A stretch of DNA of 64,000 nucleotides from Azonexaceae bacterium. GTDB lineage: Bacteria > Pseudomonadota > Gammaproteobacteria > Burkholderiales > Rhodocyclaceae. This document shows positions 58,770-64,000 of the stretch, piece by piece; position 1 is the stretch's first letter, and each line of letters begins with the position of its first letter. A program made the translations under genes and the position numbers. Location: assembly GCA_013335535.1 (NCBI GenBank), contig JAAXVL010000007.1, forward strand, positions 1 to 64,000, in the 5' to 3' direction. The notes below the pieces were generated by a model. It searched no databases, was not told where the DNA came from, and saw only the letters and a program-made list of their open reading frames with translations.

Positions 58770-60707
58770 ATGGGCAAGATCATCGGTATTGACCTCGGCA
58801 CGACCAACTCCTGCGTCGCCATCATGGAAGGCGGCCAGCCGAAGGTTATTGAAAACGCAGAAGGTGCGCGCACCACGCCGTCCATCATCGGTTACACCGA
58901 AGATGGCGAGATTCTGTGCGGCGCCCCGGCCAAGCGTCAGGCCGTGACCAATCCGAAGAACACGCTGTACGCCGTCAAGCGCCTGATCGGCCGCCGCTTC
59001 GAAGAGAAAGAAGTGCAGAAGGACATCTCGCTGATGCCCTTCAAGATCGTCAAGGCCGACAACGGCGACGCCTGGGTTGAAGCGCGCGACAAGAAAATCG
59101 CCCCGCCGCAGGTTTCGGCCGAAGTGCTGCGCAAGATGAAGAAGACCGCTGAAGACTACCTCGGTGAAGAAGTGACCGAAGCCGTCATCACCGTGCCCGC
59201 CTACTTCAACGACAGCCAGCGCCAGGCCACCAAGGACGCCGGCCGTATCGCCGGTCTGGAAGTCAAGCGCATCATCAACGAGCCGACCGCTGCCGCCCTC
59301 GCCTTCGGCATGGACAAGACCAGCAAGAACGACCGCAAGATCGCCGTCTATGACCTCGGCGGCGGCACGTTCGACATCTCGATCATCGAAATCGCCAATG
59401 TCGACGGCGAAACGCAGTTCGAAGTGCTGGCCACCAACGGCGACACCTTCCTCGGCGGCGAAGACTTCGACCAGCGCCTGATCGACTACATCATCGACGA
59501 ATTCAAGAAGGAATCGGGCGTCAACCTCAAGGCCGACGTCCTGGCCCTGCAGCGCCTGAAAGAAGCCGCTGAAAAGGCCAAGATCGAGCTGTCCTCCAGC
59601 CAGCAGACCGAAATCAACCTGCCCTACATCACTGCCGATGCATCCGGTCCGAAGCACCTGGCCCTCAAGGTCACCCGCGCCAAGTTCGAGTCGCTGGTCG
59701 ATGAACTGGTCGAGCGCACCGTGGCGCCTTGCGTCATGGCCCTCAAGGATGCCGGCTGCAAGATCAGCGACATCGACGACATCATCCTGGTCGGCGGCCA
59801 GTCCCGCATGCCCAAGGTGCAGGAAAAAGTTAAGGAAATCTTCGGCAAGGAACCGCGCAAGGACGTCAATCCTGACGAAGCCGTTGCTGTCGGCGCAGCC
59901 ATCCAGGGCGGCGTGCTGCAAGGCGAAGTCAAGGACGTGCTGCTCCTCGACGTGACCCCGCTCTCCCTCGGTATCGAAACCCTGGGCGGCATCATGACCA
60001 AGCTGATCCAGAAGAACACGACGATTCCTACCAAGGCCTCGCAAGTTTTCTCGACCGCCGACGACAGCCAGTCCGCCGTGACCATCCACGTGCTGCAGGG
60101 CGAGCGCGAAGTCGCTTCCGGCAACAAGAGCCTCGGCCAGTTCAACCTGGAAGGCATTCCGCCGGCCCCGCGCGGCACGCCGCAGATCGAAGTCATTTTC
60201 GACATCGACGCCAACGGCATCATGCACGTCACGGCCAAGGACAAGGCGACCGGCAAGGAAAACAAGATCACCATCAAGGCCAACTCTGGCCTGTCCGAAG
60301 CTGAAATCCAGGCCATGGTCAAGGACGCCGAACTGCACGCCGAAGACGACAAGAAGGCGCACGAACTGGCCGATGCCCGCAACCAGGCCGACGGCATGGT
60401 GCACATGGTCAAGAAGTCGATGACCGAGTACGGCGACAAGCTCGACGCCGCCGAGAAGGCCAGCATCGAAGCCGCCATCAAGGATGTCGAGGACGTGATG
60501 CGCGACGGCGACAAGGAAACCATCACCGCCAAGACCGAAGCCCTGTCGACTGCCGCCCAGAAGCTCGGCGAAAAGATGTACGCCCAGCAACAGGCCGAAG
60601 GCGCTGCCGCCGGTGCCGCTGGCCAGCAGGCTGAAGGCGGTGAAAAGACTGTTGAAGGCGATGTCGTCGATGCCGAATTCACGGAAGTGAACAAGGACAA
60701 GAAGTAA
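58770..60707 (+). CDS. dnaK: Molecular chaperone DnaK (Hsp70)
   Basis: A 645-residue Hsp70. [18 protein letters not shown] opens the ATPase domain, with [13 protein letters not shown] and [14 protein letters not shown] further in. The linker [15 protein letters not shown] leads to the substrate domain. The C-terminal tail is Ala/Gly-rich and ends in an acidic [19 protein letters not shown] (58758-58763) precedes the ATG. It works with GrpE and DnaJ. Confidence 0.97.
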   Translation: MGKIIGIDLGTTNSCVAIMEGGQPKVIENAEGARTTPSIIGYTEDGEILCGAPAKRQAVTNPKNTLYAVKRLIGRRFEEKEVQKDISLMPFKIVKADNGDAWVEARDKKIAPPQVSAEVLRKMKKTAEDYLGEEVTEAVITVPAYFNDSQRQATKDAGRIAGLEVKRIINEPTAAALAFGMDKTSKNDRKIAVYDLGGGTFDISIIEIANVDGETQFEVLATNGDTFLGGEDFDQRLIDYIIDEFKKESGVNLKADVLALQRLKEAAEKAKIELSSSQQTEINLPYITADASGPKHLALKVTRAKFESLVDELVERTVAPCVMALKDAGCKISDIDDIILVGGQSRMPKVQEKVKEIFGKEPRKDVNPDEAVAVGAAIQGGVLQGEVKDVLLLDVTPLSLGIETLGGIMTKLIQKNTTIPTKASQVFSTADDSQSAVTIHVLQGEREVASGNKSLGQFNLEGIPPAPRGTPQIEVIFDIDANGIMHVTAKDKATGKENKITIKANSGLSEAEIQAMVKDAELHAEDDKKAHELADARNQADGMVHMVKKSMTEYGDKLDAAEKASIEAAIKDVEDVMRDGDKETITAKTEALSTAAQKLGEKMYAQQQAEGAAAGAAGQQAEGGEKTVEGDVVDAEFTEVNKDKK

Positions 60708-60738
60708 GCCACTAGCATCCCCTTTCGCCCGGCAACGA

Positions 60739-60764
60739 AACGGGGGTGGTTCGCCATCCCCGTT
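60739..60764 (+). other. Hairpin with TTCG tetraloop after dnaK
   Basis: Arms AACGGGGGTGG and CCATCCCCGTT pair around TTCG, with one G-T pair. There is no T tract. Such tetraloop hairpins often stabilise mRNA ends or cause partial termination. It lies between dnaK and the secreted-protein gene. Confidence 0.65.
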
Positions 60765-60791
60765 GCCCGTTAACCTGCACCTCAAAACCAC

Positions 60792-61937
60792 ATGCGCACC
60801 ACGCTTCCCCTCCTGTTGGCATTGACCCTCGCCCCGGCCGGACACGCTCTGGCGGGCAAGGGCTGTTCCGACACGACCGGCTTTAGCGATGACATCGACG
60901 GTCGCTGCCAGGTCTGGGCGCCATCCATGCTCGGTCAACGCGACTATGCGCTGCGCTATCACGGCGCCTGCAAGAATGGCCGCGCCGATGGCAAGGGCAA
61001 GGCCGAGTGGCTGTACCGCTACGCCGAGATGAAGGTCAAGGCGACGTGGGAAGGCGATTTCCGCAACGGCGTTTTCCTCGATGGCCAGAAGGTCAAGGGC
61101 GCCATCGAGCCGGTATCCGGCGACAAGTACGTCGTCGAGATGGGCTCGGTCAGCGGTGCTGACGTGCTGTTCATCAGCCGCAGTCCGCAGGATGGCCCGA
61201 TGGAGCTATGCAAGGTCGATCAGGTGGCGCTGGTCCTTGGCCCCAAGGTCGCGGCGGCCGATGACGAGCAGGTCAGGCGTCTCATGAACGATGGCGCCAA
61301 GCTTTACCGCAACGCCTGCCCAAATGGCCGCAACCTGCGCGTCGGGGTGTTTACCGAGGCGGTCAAGCCGCGTCCGAACGGCATGCTGCCTAACCCGATG
61401 GCCAATGCCCGCGTCGACGACGAAACCGGCAATCTGTCCGGCTACTCGAACGAAGCGGCGGCCAAGGCGAAGCAGGAACAGCAGCGGGCCGAATACGCCC
61501 AGAAGCAGGAAGAAGCGCGCAAGCAGTTCAACGACTTCAGCCGAAAACAGGGCATCGCTGCCTGGGTCACCGCCCAGCAAATCGAAGAAAATCCTTTTCG
61601 CTGGGAAGGCAAGACGGTTGGTCTGGTCGTTCGTCTCGAGCGCATGCTGACCCGCGACAGCGCGCTGGTTCGTGGCGGTCTGCGCGACTGGGGCCCGCAA
61701 CTGCAATTGAAAGGCATCACGCCTGACTTCCCGGAAAGCAGGCGCAGCGTGCTGATCGCTGCTAGGGTCAGCAAGCGCGAGCGACTGGCCGACAGCAATG
61801 AAAACAATAGCGCCACCTACGCCACACTGAACCACCTCGACAGCCGTGTCTGCGAGCGTGACGGGTGCGGCGACTGGCTCTCCTGGGCGCGTGGCGACCG
61901 GGAACTGGTCTGGGGCGAACCCTTTACAGCCCGCTAA
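60792..61937 (+). CDS. Secreted protein of unknown function between dnaK and dnaJ
   Basis: A 381-residue protein with a signal peptide (residues 1-21, cut after GHALA). The first third has a MORN-like look, [16 protein letters not shown] and [15 protein letters not shown] Gln/Glu/Ala-rich coiled stretch follows (about 215-250), then a C-terminal domain starting near [20 protein letters not shown]. Several cysteines (CSDTTG, CRVCE-like CERDGC) suggest disulfides in the periplasm. I do not recognise the family. It starts 84 bases after dnaK and ends 29 bases before dnaJ, so it sits inside a chaperone operon. Confidence 0.75.
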   Translation: MRTTLPLLLALTLAPAGHALAGKGCSDTTGFSDDIDGRCQVWAPSMLGQRDYALRYHGACKNGRADGKGKAEWLYRYAEMKVKATWEGDFRNGVFLDGQKVKGAIEPVSGDKYVVEMGSVSGADVLFISRSPQDGPMELCKVDQVALVLGPKVAAADDEQVRRLMNDGAKLYRNACPNGRNLRVGVFTEAVKPRPNGMLPNPMANARVDDETGNLSGYSNEAAAKAKQEQQRAEYAQKQEEARKQFNDFSRKQGIAAWVTAQQIEENPFRWEGKTVGLVVRLERMLTRDSALVRGGLRDWGPQLQLKGITPDFPESRRSVLIAARVSKRERLADSNENNSATYATLNHLDSRVCERDGCGDWLSWARGDRELVWGEPFTAR

Positions 61938-61966
61938 ACGATGCGCGACATTCAAAGAAAGCAATC

Positions 61967-63094
61967 ATGAGTAAACGCGATTTTTATGAAATTCTCGGCG
62001 TCAACCGGGATGCCTCCGACGACGAAATCAAGAAGGCCTACCGCAAGCTGGCCATGAAGCATCACCCTGACCGCAATCCGGACAACCCGGCGGCCGAGGA
62101 AAAGTTCAAGGAAGCCAAGGAAGCCTACGAAATCCTCTCCGACGGCCAGAAGCGCTCGGCCTACGACCAGTTCGGCCACGCCGGCATCGATCAGCAGGCC
62201 GGCATGGGCGGCGGCGGTGGCGCCGGCTTTGCCGATGCCTTCGGCGGCATCTTCGACGAGATCTTCGGTGGTCGCGGCGGCGGTGGCGGCGGCGGTCGCT
62301 CCAACATCTATCGCGGCGCCGACCTGCGCTACAACCTCGAAATCACGCTCGAGCAGGCCGCCCACGGCACGGAAACGAAGATTCGCATTCCGACCATGGA
62401 AGTCTGCGACCCCTGCAACGGTTCCGGTGCCAAGCCCGGCACCCAGCCGAAGACCTGCCCGACCTGCGGCGGCTCCGGCCAGGTTCGCCTGCAGCAGGGT
62501 TTCTTCTCGATCCAGCAGACCTGCCACAAGTGCCACGGAACCGGCCGCTTCATCGCCGAACCGTGCAAGCACTGCGACGGCGCCGGTCGCGTCAAGCAAC
62601 ACAAGACGCTGGCCGTCAAGATTCCGGCCGGGGTCGATGAAGGCGACCGCATCAGGCTGTCTGGCGAAGGCGAGCATGGCGTCAACGGTGGTCCGCCGGG
62701 CGACCTCTACGTGCAGATTCACCTCAAGCCGCACGCTGTGTTCACCCGCGACCACAACGACCTCCATTGCGAGATGCCGATTTCCTTCACCGCGGCCGCA
62801 CTCGGTGGCGAAATCGAAATCCCGACGCTGGATGGTGCCGCGGCCATCAAGATTCCAGCCGAAACCCAGTCAGGACGTGTCTTCCGCCTGCGCGGCAAGG
62901 GCATCAAGGGCGTGCGCAGCCACACCCATGGCGACCTGATGTGCCACGTCGTGGTCGAAACGCCGGTAAACCTGACCGAGCGCCAGAAGGAACTGTTGCG
63001 CGAACTCGAAGAATCCAGCCGCGACAACAGCGGCAAACACAATCCACGCTCCAAGTCGTGGATGGACAAAGTTAAGGACTTCTTCGCGGAATAA
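61967..63094 (+). CDS. dnaJ: Chaperone DnaJ (Hsp40)
   Basis: A 375-residue type I DnaJ. The J domain has [10 protein letters not shown] (the HPD motif). A Gly/Phe-rich linker follows (about 75-115). The zinc domain has four CxxCxGxG repeats: [24 protein letters not shown] and CKHCDGAG. The C-terminal peptide-binding domains follow. It stimulates DnaK's ATPase and delivers substrates. Confidence 0.97.
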   Translation: MSKRDFYEILGVNRDASDDEIKKAYRKLAMKHHPDRNPDNPAAEEKFKEAKEAYEILSDGQKRSAYDQFGHAGIDQQAGMGGGGGAGFADAFGGIFDEIFGGRGGGGGGGRSNIYRGADLRYNLEITLEQAAHGTETKIRIPTMEVCDPCNGSGAKPGTQPKTCPTCGGSGQVRLQQGFFSIQQTCHKCHGTGRFIAEPCKHCDGAGRVKQHKTLAVKIPAGVDEGDRIRLSGEGEHGVNGGPPGDLYVQIHLKPHAVFTRDHNDLHCEMPISFTAAALGGEIEIPTLDGAAAIKIPAETQSGRVFRLRGKGIKGVRSHTHGDLMCHVVVETPVNLTERQKELLRELEESSRDNSGKHNPRSKSWMDKVKDFFAE

Positions 63095-63112
63095 CCGCCT
63101 AGCTTTGCAGTT

Positions 63113-63165
63113 CGGCCCCGACATCCCGACGTTCGCTTCGGGTTTTCGGGGCCGTTTCATTTTTG
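63113..63165 (+). terminator. Terminator after dnaJ
   Basis: Outer stem CGGCCCCGA/TCGGGGCCG (63113-63121 with 63146-63154) with a smaller inner CCCGA/TCGGG stem, followed by TTTCATTTTT. The T-rich part is at the same time the first tract of the last repeat copy. Confidence 0.8.
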
Positions 63166-63191
63166 GCCGTTTTTTCCGGTTGACCGTGGCA
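63155..63191 (+). repeat. Dispersed 37-bp repeat, copy 10 (dnaJ downstream)
   Basis: The most regular copy, used here as reference: TTTCATTTTTGGCC, then GTTTTTT, CCGG and the core TTGACCGTGG followed by CA. It directly follows the dnaJ terminator stem. Confidence 0.93.
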
Positions 63192-63283
63192 TCGCACAAA
63201 TTGCCGAAACCCCTGTTCGCCCTGTTCCCGGTAATATCCCCGACTGTTAGAATCGTTCGATCAATCAAGGGGGAGAAAAAACA

Positions 63284-64000
63284 ATGCGAGTCCTCAAACG
63301 ACTGGCCACCGTTGGTGCAATTGCCTTTTCCACGTTGTGCTGGGCCGAGCCCGGCGTCACCGACACGACGATCACCCTCGGCATGTCGGCCCCCTTGTCC
63401 GGTCCGAATGGCGCCTATGGCCTGGACATGCGGCAAACGATCACGGCCTATTTCGAGCAGGTCAACAAGGCCGGCGGCATCAACGGCCGCAAGCTTGAAC
63501 TGATCGCCCTCGACGATGGTTACGAAACGGAACGTACCGTCGCCAACACCAAGACGTTGATCAAGGAAAAAAATGTCTTCGCGCTGCTCGCCTATTACGG
63601 CTCGAGCCCGACCACCGAAACCATGAATACCGTCTTCGGCCCAGCCAAGGTACCGCTGGTCGGGACCATTTCCGGCGCCGCCACCCTGCGCGAATCGACC
63701 GCCACCAATCCGAATGCGCGCTACATGTTCAACGTCCGCGCCAGCTACGCCGACGAGGCCGAAGTCATCGTCAATCAGATGCTCTCGCTTGGCCTGAAGA
63801 ATATCGCCGTGTTCTACCAGAACGACGGTTTCGGCAAATCCGGGCTGGATGGTGTTACTGCCGCTCTGAAGAAACACAATCTCGCCCCGTCCGCCGTCGG
63901 CACCGTCGAACGCAACTCGGTAGACGTCGCCAAGGCCGTAGAAGCCATTGCCAAAACGACACCACAGGCCGTCGTCATGGTCACGCTGTACAAGCCGACC
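63284..64000 (+). CDS. Periplasmic substrate-binding protein, branched-chain amino acid type, partial
   Basis: The first 239 residues of an ABC-transporter binding protein of the LivJ/Peripla_BP_6 class; the right edge cuts it. A signal peptide (residues 1-21, cut after CWA) leads into VTDTTITLGMSAPLSGPNGA, then VNKAGGINGRKLELIALDDG and AYYGSSPTT, all typical of the family. AAGGGGGA (63268-63275) precedes the ATG. Such proteins bind amino acids, amides or aromatic acids; the ligand cannot be told from this part. Confidence 0.9.
   Translation, partial: MRVLKRLATVGAIAFSTLCWAEPGVTDTTITLGMSAPLSGPNGAYGLDMRQTITAYFEQVNKAGGINGRKLELIALDDGYETERTVANTKTLIKEKNVFALLAYYGSSPTTETMNTVFGPAKVPLVGTISGAATLRESTATNPNARYMFNVRASYADEAEVIVNQMLSLGLKNIAVFYQNDGFGKSGLDGVTAALKKHNLAPSAVGTVERNSVDVAKAVEAIAKTTPQAVVMVTLYKPT

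Overview
The window is a continuous stretch of chromosome from a high-GC Betaproteobacterium. Gene order (nuoA-N behind tpiA-secG-tRNA-Leu; folP-glmM behind rlmE-ftsH; carAB-greA; bamE-dapB; fur; recN-nadK; hrcA-hemH; grpE-dnaK-dnaJ) and the mix of soluble NAD-reducing hydrogenase, B12-dependent ribonucleotide reductase and many sensor proteins suggest a Rhodocyclales relative of Dechloromonas/Azonexus. That placement is inference from gene content; no search was run. I see no insertion sequence, prophage, integrase, CRISPR array or rRNA.

Layout: (1) 1-1435, minus: a truncated HlyD-type efflux adaptor behind a TetR-like operator, then a ComB-like phosphatase. (2) 1521-6647, minus: hoxF-U-Y-H-W, a group 3d NAD-reducing [NiFe] hydrogenase with its protease. 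(3) 6870-11463, plus: fabI, an overlapping kinase-like/phosphatase pair of unknown role, a MaoC-Pta fusion and ackA. (4) 11567-14568, plus: nrdJ behind a pair of NrdR-like boxes. (5) 14716-15258: a Nudix ADP-sugar hydrolase. (6) 31100-15325, minus: tpiA, secG, tRNA-Leu(GAG) and all fourteen nuo genes of complex I. (7) 35983-31188, minus: rlmE, ftsH, folP, glmM, with yhbY divergent. (8) 45755-36381, minus: bamE, dapB, a hybrid histidine kinase, carA, carB, greA and a DUF4149-like membrane protein. (9) 45850-46913, plus: fur and a GDT1/MneA-type Mn transporter. (10) 49531-46962, minus: nadK-recN. (11) 49637-55564, plus: acyl-CoA thioesterase, hrcA, hemH, trxC, an EF-hand-like protein and a chemoreceptor with a CxxCH haem motif. 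(12) 57943-55609, minus: a coiled-coil protein of unknown function and a Ser/Thr kinase with a cyclic-nucleotide-binding-like domain. (13) 58095-63093, plus: grpE-dnaK-(secreted protein)-dnaJ behind a sigma-32-like promoter, then the start of a periplasmic amino-acid-type binding protein.

The most unusual signal is not a gene. A repeat of about 37 bp occurs ten times, in both orientations, at 555, 1916, 7697, 14649, 32753, 36293, 46909, 52389, 58654 and 63155. All copies keep the exact ten-base core TTGACCGTGG (or its complement), and nearly all keep two A/T tracts about one helical turn apart. Five copies are intergenic and five lie inside genes, where they are read in at least three different frames. 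That implies selection on the DNA and not on a peptide. The architecture (core plus phased A/T tracts) is strikingly like the Haemophilus DNA-uptake signal, so an uptake-type or DNA-binding-protein signal is the leading hypothesis.

Other points of interest: a hairpin enclosing the Shine-Dalgarno and start codon of trxC, the haem-type chemoreceptor, the kinase-like/phosphatase pair inside the fabI-pta-ackA cluster, and the secreted protein lodged between dnaK and dnaJ.
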